A stretch of 36,407 nucleotides of DNA from JBKBMT01 sp046295655 (lineage in GTDB: Bacteria; Pseudomonadota; Alphaproteobacteria; Rhodobacterales; Rhodobacteraceae): assembly GCA_046295655.1 (NCBI GenBank), contig JBKBMT010000026.1:1-36407 (forward strand). The letters run 5' to 3'. How positions within the stretch are numbered: position 1 is the first letter of the stretch; each line of letters begins with the position of its first letter. The notes beneath the pieces were generated by a model. That model ran no database searches, was not told where the DNA came from, and worked only from the letters and a program-made list of their open reading frames with translations. Positions 8,873 to 16,580 of the stretch are shown here, piece after piece. Position numbers and translations under genes: made by a program.

Positions 8873-9130
8873 GATGCGGGGCGCCCGGCGCATGGGGATC
8901 ACGCGGTGGCGGCGCCCGGCCGCAGAAAGGCGTCGGCCGGGCGCGCCCGGCTGCCTGTTGCTGCGGCGTCTCCGGTAAGAGAGCGCGAGCGACATGACCC
9001 CTGCCCGGCAAAGGCTCGGGATGGATTCCGGATCCTGCAACGGTTTTCCTGCGCCGCTGCGCGATTGCCCTTGCCCGGCATCTCGACTAGAGCCAGTGCC
9101 AAATCCCGTCACACCCGAAGGATCGCGACG

Positions 9131-10786
9131 ATGGCCAGCTATCAGTATGTCTTTCACATGGACGGCGTGTCCAAGACCTATCCCGGCGGCAAGAAATGCT
9201 TCGAGAACATCCGCCTGTCGTTCCTGCCCGGGGTCAAGATCGGCGTCGTGGGCGTCAACGGCGCGGGCAAGTCCACGCTGCTGCGGATCATGGCCGGGAT
9301 CGACAAGGATTTCACCGGCGAGGCCTGGGCAGCCAAGGGGGCGCGCGTGGGCTATCTGCCGCAGGAGCCCGAGCTTGACCCGGCGCTGGACGTGCGCGGC
9401 AACGTCATGCTGGGCGTCGCGGCGAAGCAGGCCAAGCTCGACCGCTACAACGAACTGGCGATGAACTATTCCGACGACACCGCCGAGGAGATGGCGCGGC
9501 TTCAGGACGAGATCGACGCCGAGAACCTGTGGGATCTGGATGCCCAGATCGACGTGGCGATGGAGGCCCTGCGCTGCCCGCCCGACGATGCCGACGTCAA
9601 GACCCTCTCGGGCGGCGAGAAGCGGCGCGTCGCGCTCTGCAAGCTGCTGCTCGAGGCGCCCGACATGCTGCTGCTGGACGAGCCGACCAACCACCTGGAT
9701 GCCGAGACCATCGCCTGGCTGCAGAAGCACCTGATCGAATACAAGGGCACCATCCTGATCGTCACCCACGACCGCTATTTCCTGGACGACATCACCGGCT
9801 GGATCCTCGAACTCGACCGCGGCCGGGGCATTCCCTACGAGGGCAACTATTCCTCCTGGCTGGAACAGAAGGCCAGACGGCTGCAGCAGGAGGCGCGCGA
9901 GGACAAGGCGCGGCAAAAGACGCTGGAGCGGGAGCTGGAATGGATCCGCGCCGGCGCCAAGGCGCGGCAGGCCAAGTCCAAGGCCCGCATCCAGGCCTAC
10001 GAGGAACTGGCGAACCAGTCCGAGCGCGAGAAGCTGGCCCGCGCCCAGATCATCATCCCGAACGGCCCGCGCCTTGGCGGCAAGGTGATCGAGGTCGAGG
10101 GTCTGCGGAAGGCAATGGGCGACAAGCTCCTGATCGAGGATCTGAGCTTCAGCCTGCCGCCCGGCGGGATCGTCGGGGTGATCGGACCGAACGGGGCGGG
10201 CAAGTCCACCCTGTTCCGGATGCTGACCGGCGATCTTGCGCCGGACGCCGGCACGATCACCTATGGCGACACGGTCAAGCTTGCCTATGTCGATCAGTCC
10301 CGCGATGCGCTGGACCCGAACAAGACCGTGTGGGAGGAAATCTCGGACGGGCTCGAGGTGCTGGAGCTTGGCGACGCCACGATGAATTCCCGCGCCTATT
10401 GCGGGGCCTTCAACTTCAAGGGCGGCGACCAGCAGAAGAAGGTGGGCCTGCTGTCGGGGGGCGAGCGCAACCGGGTCCACATGGCCAAGCTCCTGCGCCG
10501 TGGCGGCAATGTCCTGCTGCTGGACGAGCCGACCAACGATCTGGACGTGGAAACCCTGCAGGCGCTCGAGGCGGCGCTGGAGGATTTCGCCGGCTGCGCC
10601 GTGATCATCAGCCACGACCGCTTCTTCCTCGACCGTCTCTGCACCCACATCCTCGCCTTCGAGGGTGATGCGCATGTCGAGTGGTTCGAAGGCAATTTCG
10701 CGGCCTACGAAGAGGACAAGGTCCGCAGGCTGGGGCCGGACTCGATCGAGCCAAAGCGGGTCAAGTACAAGAAGTTCGCACGATAG
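9131..10786 (+). CDS. ettA: Energy-dependent translational throttle protein EttA (ABC-F)
   Basis: Soluble ABC-F ATPase that binds the ribosomal E site and gates the first elongation step according to the ATP/ADP ratio; 551 aa. Two ABC domains are visible. The first has Walker A GVNGAGKST (41-49), signature LSGGEKRR and Walker B LLLDEPTNHLD. The second has GPNGAGKST, LSGGERNR and LLLDEPTNDLD. The charged linker between them (QEAREDKARQKTLERELEW and onward) is the P-site-interacting region of EttA. The domains are soluble, with no membrane segment. The ATG at 9131 follows AAGGA and gives the standard N-terminus; the longer open frame upstream is not coding. Confidence 0.96.
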   Translation: MASYQYVFHMDGVSKTYPGGKKCFENIRLSFLPGVKIGVVGVNGAGKSTLLRIMAGIDKDFTGEAWAAKGARVGYLPQEPELDPALDVRGNVMLGVAAKQAKLDRYNELAMNYSDDTAEEMARLQDEIDAENLWDLDAQIDVAMEALRCPPDDADVKTLSGGEKRRVALCKLLLEAPDMLLLDEPTNHLDAETIAWLQKHLIEYKGTILIVTHDRYFLDDITGWILELDRGRGIPYEGNYSSWLEQKARRLQQEAREDKARQKTLERELEWIRAGAKARQAKSKARIQAYEELANQSEREKLARAQIIIPNGPRLGGKVIEVEGLRKAMGDKLLIEDLSFSLPPGGIVGVIGPNGAGKSTLFRMLTGDLAPDAGTITYGDTVKLAYVDQSRDALDPNKTVWEEISDGLEVLELGDATMNSRAYCGAFNFKGGDQQKKVGLLSGGERNRVHMAKLLRRGGNVLLLDEPTNDLDVETLQALEAALEDFAGCAVIISHDRFFLDRLCTHILAFEGDAHVEWFEGNFAAYEEDKVRRLGPDSIEPKRVKYKKFAR

Positions 10787-10792
10787 GCGAAG

Positions 10793-10805
10793 AGCCGCCG
10801 CGGCT
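10793..10805 (+). terminator. Short hairpin after ettA
   Basis: AGCCG-CCG-CGGCT begins 7 bp after the ettA stop in the 114-bp convergent gap to nrsF. It has no T tract, so it is a weak terminator candidate at best. Confidence 0.25.
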
Positions 10806-10900
10806 GTCGCGCGGTGATGGCCGGCCGGAACCGAACGGGGCGAGCGCGATCCGGGTCACGATCGCCCCTGCCCGGATCGGCGGCACGCCTGCCCCGCGGA

Positions 10901-11533
10901 CTACCACCTGAGCATCCGCGCCCCGAGGCCGAGGCCGAGGACCGCGACGATCAGGATGGCCGCGGCATAGGCCGGCAGGAAGAACTGCACGGCGTCCTGG
11001 TCGCAGTAGAGCGAATAGATCGTCGCGGCGAGACCGCCCGCCGCAAGCCCGGCGACGGCACCCGCCCCGGCAGGCGACCGCGGTGCGCCCGCAGACAGCG
11101 CCCAGAGCGCGGCAGCAAGAAGCGGCAGGGCGATCAGCGGGATGCTGACGAGGCAGACCGCAAGGCTCGGGGTGGACAGCGCGGACCGCAGCGCCGGCAG
11201 CCCGCCGGACGCCACGGACACCGCAAGCGCCGCCAGCAGGATCCCCCCCAGCGCCCAGAGAGCTGCACCGGCCGCGCCCGGCCGCGCCTCGGGTCGCGAC
11301 AGAACAAGCGCCAGCGCCCCGGCCAGACCGGCGAGGCCGAGCGGCAGGAGCGATTTCACGACAGCCGCCGAGGTCAGGGCCGCGGCAAGATCGGGCCGCA
11401 CCCCCCAGAACAGGACGAAGGCGACGGCGGTGACCGCCAGCGCCACCGGCAGCACCCGCATCAGCCGCTGCACCACGGTAGGGCCCGGGCGGGTGTCGGC
11501 GGCAAGCGCGGCGATCAGGTCGTCGGTCTTCAT
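10901..11533 (-). CDS. nrsF: NrsF-type anti-sigma factor (DUF1109)
   Basis: 210-aa inner-membrane protein with a short cytoplasmic N-terminus (MKTDDLIAALAAD) and about six hydrophobic helices, matching the DUF1109/NrsF family. In Caulobacter, NrsF holds the ECF factor SigF inactive at the membrane, and two conserved cysteines are required for response to metals. Here cysteines 127 (SLAVCLVS) and 177 (SLYCDQD) lie at the corresponding places, 50 residues apart. The ATG at 11533 overlaps the sigF stop as ATGA, so the sigma and anti-sigma factors are translationally coupled, as expected when their ratio matters. Assignment by family, length and neighbour is strong; the inducing metal is inferred. 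Confidence 0.9.
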   Translation of the reverse strand: MKTDDLIAALAADTRPGPTVVQRLMRVLPVALAVTAVAFVLFWGVRPDLAAALTSAAVVKSLLPLGLAGLAGALALVLSRPEARPGAAGAALWALGGILLAALAVSVASGGLPALRSALSTPSLAVCLVSIPLIALPLLAAALWALSAGAPRSPAGAGAVAGLAAGGLAATIYSLYCDQDAVQFFLPAYAAAILIVAVLGLGLGARMLRW

Positions 11534-12042
11534 TCCATCATCCTTTCCCGCAGCCGGGCGACGCTCCGCAGCGCCCGATGCAGCGCCACGCGCACGGCAC
11601 CCTCGGTCATCTGGAGCCGCTGCGCGGTTTCTGCAACCGTTTCGCCCCGCAGCCCGAAGCTGCGGACGATCTCGGCTGCTCGGGGTTCGAGCCGGGACAG
11701 CACCGTCTCGATGTCGCGCGCGAGCGTCGGGTCGGGCACATCGGCGGCCGGCAGCGTATCGGAGAATTCCTCGATCGGCAGGTCGATCCGGTGGCCGCGG
11801 GCGCGAAAGGCATCGACCACCTTGTGCCGCGCAATGGCGTAAAGCCAGGGCCTGAGCGGCGCATCCACGCGCCAGGTCTGGCGCTTGAGATGGACCGCCA
11901 GCAGCACCTCCTGCAGGATGTCCTCGCAGGTCTCGGCCCCAAGGCTCGCGCCACGGCTGCGCACGAGGCCCCGCAGCACCGGGGTGATGGCCTGCAGAAG
12001 CCGGCGATAGGCCGCAGCATCGCCGTCATTGGCCGCGCGCAT
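11530..12042 (-). CDS. sigF: ECF sigma factor SigF
   Basis: 170-aa extracytoplasmic-function sigma factor. Region 2 is visible (EDILQEVLLAVHLKRQTW, then LYAIARHKVVDAFR), and region 4 carries the helix-turn-helix GETVAETAQRLQMTEGAVRV. The ATG at 12042 is chosen because GGGAGG precedes it by 5 nt and because the gene's own promoter (12089-12114) rules out the in-frame GTG at 12102. A CTG at 12072, just after AAGGAGG, is the only serious alternative start. It is followed by nrsF in a 4-bp overlap and is divergent from the bufferin operon it probably controls. NrsF would hold it at the membrane until metal stress. Confidence 0.9.
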   Translation of the reverse strand: MRAANDGDAAAYRRLLQAITPVLRGLVRSRGASLGAETCEDILQEVLLAVHLKRQTWRVDAPLRPWLYAIARHKVVDAFRARGHRIDLPIEEFSDTLPAADVPDPTLARDIETVLSRLEPRAAEIVRSFGLRGETVAETAQRLQMTEGAVRVALHRALRSVARLRERMME

Positions 12043-12088
12043 CAGATCCTCCCAGGGCGGCTCGCGTTCCAGACCTGCCTCCTTCCCT

Positions 12089-12114
12089 TTCGAATCCGGC
12101 ACGCCTGATGTTAC
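12089..12114 (-). promoter_or_regulatory. SigF-type promoter of sigF-nrsF (autoregulation)
   Basis: On the minus strand GTAACA (12114-12109), 16 bp, then CGAA (12092-12089). This fits the Caulobacter SigF consensus as I recall it (GTAACC-N16-CGAA). Transcription would start near 12082, upstream of the chosen ATG at 12042. Confidence 0.75.
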
Positions 12115-12168
12115 GGCAGGGCCCCCCGACCCGCGACACGACCACGCCATCACGTCCGCGTGAAGCCC

Positions 12169-12194
12169 GTAACGACATCGGTCAACCGTCCGAC
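12169..12194 (+). promoter_or_regulatory. SigF-type promoter of the bufferin operon
   Basis: GTAACG (12169-12174), 16 bp, then CGAC (12191-12194). The -35 core and the spacer length are the same as in the divergent sigF promoter. The predicted start near 12201 leaves a leader of about 43 nt with AGGAG at 12230-12234 before the ATG at 12244. Confidence 0.7.
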
Positions 12195-12243
12195 CAGTCC
12201 GGCGGGACCGCAATGATGCACCCGTCAACAGGAGTTCGAAGTC

Positions 12244-12555
12244 ATGCCGACCAAACCCCTTGCCCTGCCGCTGGCGGCCTCGGTCGCCGCCGCCCTGTCG
12301 CTTGCCGCAGCGCAGGCACAGGCACAGAGCGCCACCATGGAAAAGTGCTACGGCGTCGCGCTTGCGGGCCAGAACGATTGCGCCGCGGGACCGGGGACGA
12401 GCTGCTCGGGCACTTCGACAGTGGACTATCAGGGCAATGCCTGGAAACTCGTGCCCGCCGGCACCTGCACGATGATGCAGCTTCCCGCATCCGCCGACGG
12501 CACACCGCGCATGGGCTCGCTCGAAGAACTTGACCGCGATCTGCCCCCCGCGTGA
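12244..12555 (+). CDS. bufA: Bufferin-type RiPP precursor (DUF2282, BufA1-like)
   Basis: 103-aa exported precursor. Residues 1 to about 28 form a Sec signal peptide (MPTKP, then a hydrophobic alanine/leucine run ending AQAQAQ). The mature part has the DUF2282 pattern EKCYGVALAGQNDC, then SCSGTSTVDYQGNAWK and VPAGTC, with exactly four cysteines: 35, 46, 54 and 75. In the bufferin literature as I recall it, the two central cysteines are converted to thiooxazoles by the DUF692 enzyme, the outer two can form a disulfide, and the product binds copper in the periplasm. The C-terminal tail (from about 80) is acidic and variable. AGGAG lies 9 nt before the ATG. It is the first gene of the SigF-controlled operon. 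The function is inferred from family and neighbours. Confidence 0.9.
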   Translation: MPTKPLALPLAASVAAALSLAAAQAQAQSATMEKCYGVALAGQNDCAAGPGTSCSGTSTVDYQGNAWKLVPAGTCTMMQLPASADGTPRMGSLEELDRDLPPA

Positions 12556-12617
12556 TCGCGCTCGTCCGGGGGGGCGGGCGAACGGCCTGCCCCCTCGCCT
12601 GCTCCGAGGGATCCGCT

Positions 12618-13463
12618 ATGCCGAAGCTACCCGCCTCATCCGGTCTGGGCTTCAAGCCCGAACATTTCGGCGAAATCGCCGCTGCGCCCGGCGCGGTGGG
12701 CTTCTTCGAGGTACATGCCGAGAACTACATGGGCGACGGCGGGGCACCGCACGCGATGCTTGCCCGGCTGCACGAGGATCACGCGCTGTCGATCCACGGG
12801 GTGGGCCTGTCGATCGGCGGCGCCCAGGGACTTGACCGGGACCATCTTCGCCGGCTCGCGCGGCTGATCGACCGCCACCGGCCGGAAAGCTTCTCGGAAC
12901 ATCTCGCCTGGTCGAGCCACGACGCCGCCTGGCTGAACGACCTGCTGCCCCTGCCCTACACGACCGAGACGCTTGCCACGGTATGCGCTCATGTGGACGC
13001 GGTGCAGGAGTCGCTGGGAATGCGAATGCTGCTCGAGAACCCCGCCACCTATGTCACCTTCGAGGCCTCCACCTGGGCAGAGACGGATTTTCTTGCCGAA
13101 GTCGTCCGGCGCACGGGCTGCGGACTTCTGCTCGATGTCAACAACGTGTTCGTTTCCGCAACCAATCACCGGTTCGACCCGCGGGCCTACCTCGCGGCCT
13201 TCCCGCTGCCGGCGGTGGACGAGATCCACCTTGCGGGGCACGCCACCGAGCAGCTGCCCACGGGGCCCCTGCTGATCGACAGCCATGGCCAGCCGGTCGC
13301 CGATCCGGTCTGGACCCTGGATGCCGAGGTTCTCGCCGTGACCGGCCCCCGACCGACGCTGATCGAATGGGACACCGACGTGCCGGCATTTCCCGCCCTT
13401 CTGGCCGAGGCCAGACGCGCGCAGGCGCTGCTTGAGGCACGGAGCCGGCACGATGCAGCCTGA
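12618..13463 (+). CDS. bufB: Multinuclear non-heme iron oxidase (DUF692/MNIO, BufB-like)
   Basis: 281-aa TIM-barrel enzyme of the DUF692 (MNIO, MbnB-like) family that modifies cysteines of the neighbouring precursor. Candidate iron ligands of the family are present: H60 (SIHG), E94-H95 (FSEHLAW), E140-N141 (ENPATY), D173 with N175-N176 (LDVNN), H204 and H208 (IHLAGH), D221 and H223 (DSHG), and E250 with D252 (IEWD). Nothing conserved seems to be missing. The ATG at 12618 follows GAGGG by 7 nt and gives the family N-terminus GLGFKPEHF; a GTG at 12552 lacks support. It overlaps the partner gene by 11 bp, so the two are probably made together. It is cytoplasmic, with no signal peptide. Confidence 0.93.
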   Translation: MPKLPASSGLGFKPEHFGEIAAAPGAVGFFEVHAENYMGDGGAPHAMLARLHEDHALSIHGVGLSIGGAQGLDRDHLRRLARLIDRHRPESFSEHLAWSSHDAAWLNDLLPLPYTTETLATVCAHVDAVQESLGMRMLLENPATYVTFEASTWAETDFLAEVVRRTGCGLLLDVNNVFVSATNHRFDPRAYLAAFPLPAVDEIHLAGHATEQLPTGPLLIDSHGQPVADPVWTLDAEVLAVTGPRPTLIEWDTDVPAFPALLAEARRAQALLEARSRHDAA

Positions 13464-14202
13464 GCATACCCATCTTGCGACACAGGCCGGCTTTCATGCG
13501 GCGCTCTGGCAGAACAGGCCGCCCGAAGGACTGCACGCGCCCGATCCGGCCGAGACGGCGCGCCGGTTCGCCGTCTATCGCCACAACGTCCGGCACGGGC
13601 TGACCCGGGCCCTTGCCGCGCGCTTTCCGGTCGTCGAGGCTTTGCTAGGCCCCGAATTCTTCGCCGCCATGGCGCCGCTCTTCATCGCCGAGGCGCCGCC
13701 GGCCGATCCCGTCCTGCTGCGATGGGGCGATGCCCTGCCCGGGTTTCTGGATCGCTTTCCGCCGGTCGCGCATCTGCCCTGGCTTTCGGACGTTGCGCGG
13801 CTGGAACTCGCGCGCGGTCGCGCCTATCACGCCGCCGATGCGGCGCCTGCGCCGTCCGCGGCGCTCGGGCTGGCCGATCCGTCGCGGCTGTGCCTCGTTC
13901 TGCATCCGTCACTGTCGCTTCTGGCCTCGCCCTTCCCGGCGCTATCCATCTGGCAGGCCCATCAGCCAGGTGCTGCGCCCGGGCCGCTGCCGCCGGGACC
14001 GGAACATGCGCTTGTCGGGCGCCGGCCCGACCTTTCGATCCTGACCACGGCCATCGACGCCGGCACCCATGCGGTGCTGACCGCGCTTGCCGCCGGCGCG
14101 CCGCTTGGTCGCGCGGCCGAGACAGTAGACCCCACCGCCGCCCTCACCCTCCTGCTCTGCCATGGGCTTGTCGTCGGGTGCATCAACGGAGACACGGCAT
14201 GA
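13453..14202 (+). CDS. bufC: DUF2063 partner protein of the MNIO (BufC-like)
   Basis: 249-aa protein of the DUF2063 family. The N-terminal blocks FAVYRHNVRHGLTRALAARFPVVEALLG and FFAAMAPLFI, and then FPPVAHLPWLSDVARLE, are standard for the family. In bufferin and methanobactin-like systems such proteins (MbnC-related) bind the precursor and present it to the DUF692 oxidase. The ATG at 13453 overlaps bufB by 11 bp and has GGAG 8 nt upstream; a TTG at 13432 is a less likely start. The stop overlaps the DoxX start as ATGA. It is soluble, with no signal peptide. The role is by family and operon. Confidence 0.9.
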   Translation: MQPEHTHLATQAGFHAALWQNRPPEGLHAPDPAETARRFAVYRHNVRHGLTRALAARFPVVEALLGPEFFAAMAPLFIAEAPPADPVLLRWGDALPGFLDRFPPVAHLPWLSDVARLELARGRAYHAADAAPAPSAALGLADPSRLCLVLHPSLSLLASPFPALSIWQAHQPGAAPGPLPPGPEHALVGRRPDLSILTTAIDAGTHAVLTALAAGAPLGRAAETVDPTAALTLLLCHGLVVGCINGDTA

Positions 14203-14687
14203 CCGAGGCTACAGACACCATTCCACCGCACCGCATGGTCGCGCGCCTGCGTCGCCTGATCCGGCGGATCAACAGCCTGGGCCAGCTTGTCCCGCAGGAC
14301 GCGGTCGCGCTCGCGGCGCGGATCTTTCCGGCCGTGGTGTTCTGGCAGTCGGCGCGGACAAAGGTCGAAGGGTTCACGATCAAGGAGCAGACCTTCTTCC
14401 TTTTCGAACATGTCTATGCCCTGCCCCTCGTTCCGTCGGCCTGGGCTGCGGTGCTGGCCACGGTCGCCGAACATGTGCTGCCCGTTCTCCTCGTCCTCGG
14501 TTTCATGGCGCGGCTGTCGGCGCTTGGCCTTCTGATCATGACGGCGGTGATCCAGATCTTCGTCTTTCCCGGTGCCTGGGTGACGCACGGGCTATGGGTC
14601 GTCGCGCTCCTGGTGGTGCTGGCGCAGGGGCCGGGGCGGCTGTCGGTCGATCGCGCCCTCGGGCTCGACACCGCCGGACGGAGATGA
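14199..14687 (+). CDS. DoxX-family membrane protein of the bufferin operon
   Basis: 162-aa protein with about four membrane helices (roughly residues 40-56, 74-98, 103-121 and 126-144). The segment VALAARIFPAVVFWQSARTK is typical of the DoxX family. Such proteins often end DUF2282-DUF692-DUF2063 operons; their task there is unclear, with a redox or quinone-linked role suggested for the wider family. The ATG overlaps the bufC stop by 4 bp with GGAG just upstream, so it is translationally coupled. It is the last gene of the operon, facing a convergent TRAP operon. Confidence 0.85.
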   Translation: MTEATDTIPPHRMVARLRRLIRRINSLGQLVPQDAVALAARIFPAVVFWQSARTKVEGFTIKEQTFFLFEHVYALPLVPSAWAAVLATVAEHVLPVLLVLGFMARLSALGLLIMTAVIQIFVFPGAWVTHGLWVVALLVVLAQGPGRLSVDRALGLDTAGRR

Positions 14688-14689
14688 CA

Positions 14690-14736
14690 GGCCGGGGCGC
14701 GCTCGGGAGCGGCAACACCGGTTCGGATGCCCGGCC
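14690..14736. terminator. Possible bidirectional hairpin between convergent operons
   Basis: GGCCGGG (14690-14696) pairs with CCCGGCC (14730-14736) across the 54-bp gap between doxX and dctM, with a smaller GCTC-GG-GAGC hairpin inside. There is no T tract, so the call is weak. Confidence 0.25.
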
Positions 14737-14741
14737 GCACG

Positions 14742-16025
14742 TTACCTCATCAGCGACGGCAGCCAGAGGGTGACGGCGGGCAGATAGGTGACGAAGCCCA
14801 GCACCACGATCTTGACCCCAAGCATCGGCCAAAGCGCGCCCGCCACGGTCTCGACCGGCAGCCGCGAGACAGTGGCACCGACGAACAGCGAATAGCCGAA
14901 TGGCGGGGTCGCCATGCCGATGGCGAAGTTGATGACCACCATCGCGCCGAGGTGAATGGGATCGAGGCCCAGTTGCGCACCGATCGTGGTCAGCACGCCG
15001 CCCAGGATGATCATGGCGGCAATGTTGTCCATCACCGCCCCGATCAGCAGCAGCAGAACATTGAGCATCAGGAGGATCACCAGCGGGTTGTCGCTGACCG
15101 ACAGGATCGCGGCGGCGATGGTGGCCGGAAGCCGCTCGATGGCCACGAACCAGCCGAAGGCGGCGGCGACCGCTATGATGATGCAGACCATGGCAGTCGT
15201 GCGCATCGACTGGGCGACGACGGCGAACAGCGCGCGCACCTTCAGTTCGCGGTGGATCAGCAGGCCGACGACCAGCGCATAGAGGACCGCGACGGCGGCG
15301 GCCTCGGTGGGGGTGAACACGCCGCCGTAGATGCCGCCCAGAACGATCACCGGCGCGGCGAGCGCCCATTTGCCCTCGTTCACCGCCGCGACCAGCTCGC
15401 GCCATGTCGCGCGCCGGGTCTCGGGCGCCACGCCCTGGGCGCGGGCAGCGAACCAGCACACCCCCATCAGCCCGGCCGCGATCATCAGCCCCGGCACGAT
15501 CCCGGCCAGGAACAGCTGGCCGATGGACTGCTCGGCCACCACCCCCCAGATCACCATCGGAATCGAGGGCGGGATCATCTGGCCGATGGGCCCTGCGGCG
15601 GTGGCCAGCGCCGCGGCGAATCTCTTGTGGTAGCCCGCACGCTCCATTTCCGGGATCATGATTCCGCCGATGGCCGCGGTCGTCGCCGGGGCCGAGCCCG
15701 AGATCGCCGCGAAGAAGGTGGCGGACAGGACCGTGACCATGCCGAGGCCCCCGGTCACATGCCGCACCAGAGTCTGGCACACAGCCACCAGCCGGCGCGA
15801 CAAGCCGCCCTGCATCATCAGGTCGCCCGCCAGGATGAAGCCGGGAATGGCGATCAGGGTGAAGACCTGGGTGCCCGCGATCAGTCTCTGGGCCAGAACG
15901 ACAAGGTCGAAGTCCGCGACCACGAGCCCCACGACAGCCGCAAGTCCCATGGCGAAGGCGATCGGCACGCCGCCGATGAGGCCGGCGAAGAAGGCTGCGA
16001 GCAGCAGCCACGCAGCGAGGCTCAT
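14742..16025 (-). CDS. dctM: TRAP transporter large permease DctM
   Basis: 427-aa multi-pass membrane subunit of a tripartite ATP-independent periplasmic (TRAP) transporter, the part that moves substrate using the sodium or proton gradient. Typical strings are GVPIAFAMGLAAVVG, AIPGFILAGDLMMQGGLSRRL, ISGSAPATTAAIG, GPIGQMIPPSIPMVIWG and FTPTEAAAVAVLYALVVG. About 12 hydrophobic helices are visible. The ATG at 16025 overlaps the dctQ stop as ATGA. Together with dctQ, dctP and the upstream regulator-amidohydrolase it forms one minus-strand operon. Substrates of the family are usually organic acids; the substrate here is unknown. Confidence 0.93.
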   Translation of the reverse strand: MSLAAWLLLAAFFAGLIGGVPIAFAMGLAAVVGLVVADFDLVVLAQRLIAGTQVFTLIAIPGFILAGDLMMQGGLSRRLVAVCQTLVRHVTGGLGMVTVLSATFFAAISGSAPATTAAIGGIMIPEMERAGYHKRFAAALATAAGPIGQMIPPSIPMVIWGVVAEQSIGQLFLAGIVPGLMIAAGLMGVCWFAARAQGVAPETRRATWRELVAAVNEGKWALAAPVIVLGGIYGGVFTPTEAAAVAVLYALVVGLLIHRELKVRALFAVVAQSMRTTAMVCIIIAVAAAFGWFVAIERLPATIAAAILSVSDNPLVILLMLNVLLLLIGAVMDNIAAMIILGGVLTTIGAQLGLDPIHLGAMVVINFAIGMATPPFGYSLFVGATVSRLPVETVAGALWPMLGVKIVVLGFVTYLPAVTLWLPSLMR

Positions 16026-16516
16026 GGCGCGCTCCCGGGCCCCTCGGGCCGCAGGAACCGGACCAGCGCATGAAGCGCCCCCAAGGCGCCCGCAACGGGA
16101 GCGGCCGCGTGAAGCCATTCGATCGGATAGCGGATCGCGGCAGAAAAGCGCCCCGTCGTCCGCGCCAGGTAATCCCAGCCGCTCGATACCAGGACGAGGC
16201 AGAAGACCAGCACCAGCGCCGCCACCACGCGCGGCCAGACCCCCCGCGGGACGGGCGCCTGCGCCTCGACGAGAAGGCCGAGGCGGACATGGCTGTTTTC
16301 CCGGATGCAGACGGTTGCGGTCAGCAGGACGATCCAGGTGAAGAGCAGAAGCGCCAGTTCCTCGGTCCAGACATATGTGGCGCCCAGGACGTAGCGCGAG
16401 AACACCTGAAGGATGAGCGCCGTCATCATCACCGAAGCAGCAAGGACGATGGCGCCGATCGTGACGCGCGCCACGGCGGCTGACATCCAGTCGAGGCCGG
16501 CGATCACCCGGTGCAT
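16022..16516 (-). CDS. dctQ: TRAP transporter small permease DctQ
   Basis: 164-aa membrane protein with four helices (about 20-40, 50-66, 90-108 and 130-148). The QVFSRYVLGATYVWTEELA segment (N-terminal half) is the DctQ hallmark, followed by RENSHVRLGLL. It forms the membrane complex with DctM, whose start it overlaps by 4 bp. It lies 64 bp downstream of dctP; that gap holds a stable hairpin. Confidence 0.92.
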   Translation of the reverse strand: MHRVIAGLDWMSAAVARVTIGAIVLAASVMMTALILQVFSRYVLGATYVWTEELALLLFTWIVLLTATVCIRENSHVRLGLLVEAQAPVPRGVWPRVVAALVLVFCLVLVSSGWDYLARTTGRFSAAIRYPIEWLHAAAPVAGALGALHALVRFLRPEGPGSAP

Positions 16517-16539
16517 CCTGCCTTGTCTCCCGCCATCGG

Positions 16540-16566
16540 GGGCCCGGCGCTCTCGGTGCCGGGCCC
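16540..16566 (-). promoter_or_regulatory. mRNA stem-loop between dctP and dctQ
   Basis: GGGCCCGGC (16540-16548), a 9-nt loop and GCCGGGCCC (16558-16566) form a perfect 9-bp stem in the dctP-dctQ gap. Such hairpins commonly stabilise the binding-protein message or partly terminate transcription, so that DctP is made in excess. This is inferred from position. Confidence 0.5.
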
Positions 16567-16580
16567 GGTGCCGTCGCTGC

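Noticed and set aside
8936..8951. GCCGGGCGCGCCCGGC palindrome as terminator or operator
   Set aside because: A perfect 16-bp palindrome, but it has no loop or T tract and is not placed at a promoter. GC-only palindromes are expected at this base composition.
8816..10675. 619-codon minus-strand frame opposite ettA
   Set aside because: Antisense shadow of a highly conserved gene, with no family resemblance.
12102..12104. GTG as the start of sigF
   Set aside because: It lies within the SigF-type promoter spacer and has no ribosome-binding site; ATG 12042 has GGGAGG.
14727..16073. His/Asp-rich plus-strand frame that looks like a metal-binding protein
   Set aside because: It is the antisense of dctM. 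The His and Asp runs arise from reverse-reading of transmembrane codons.
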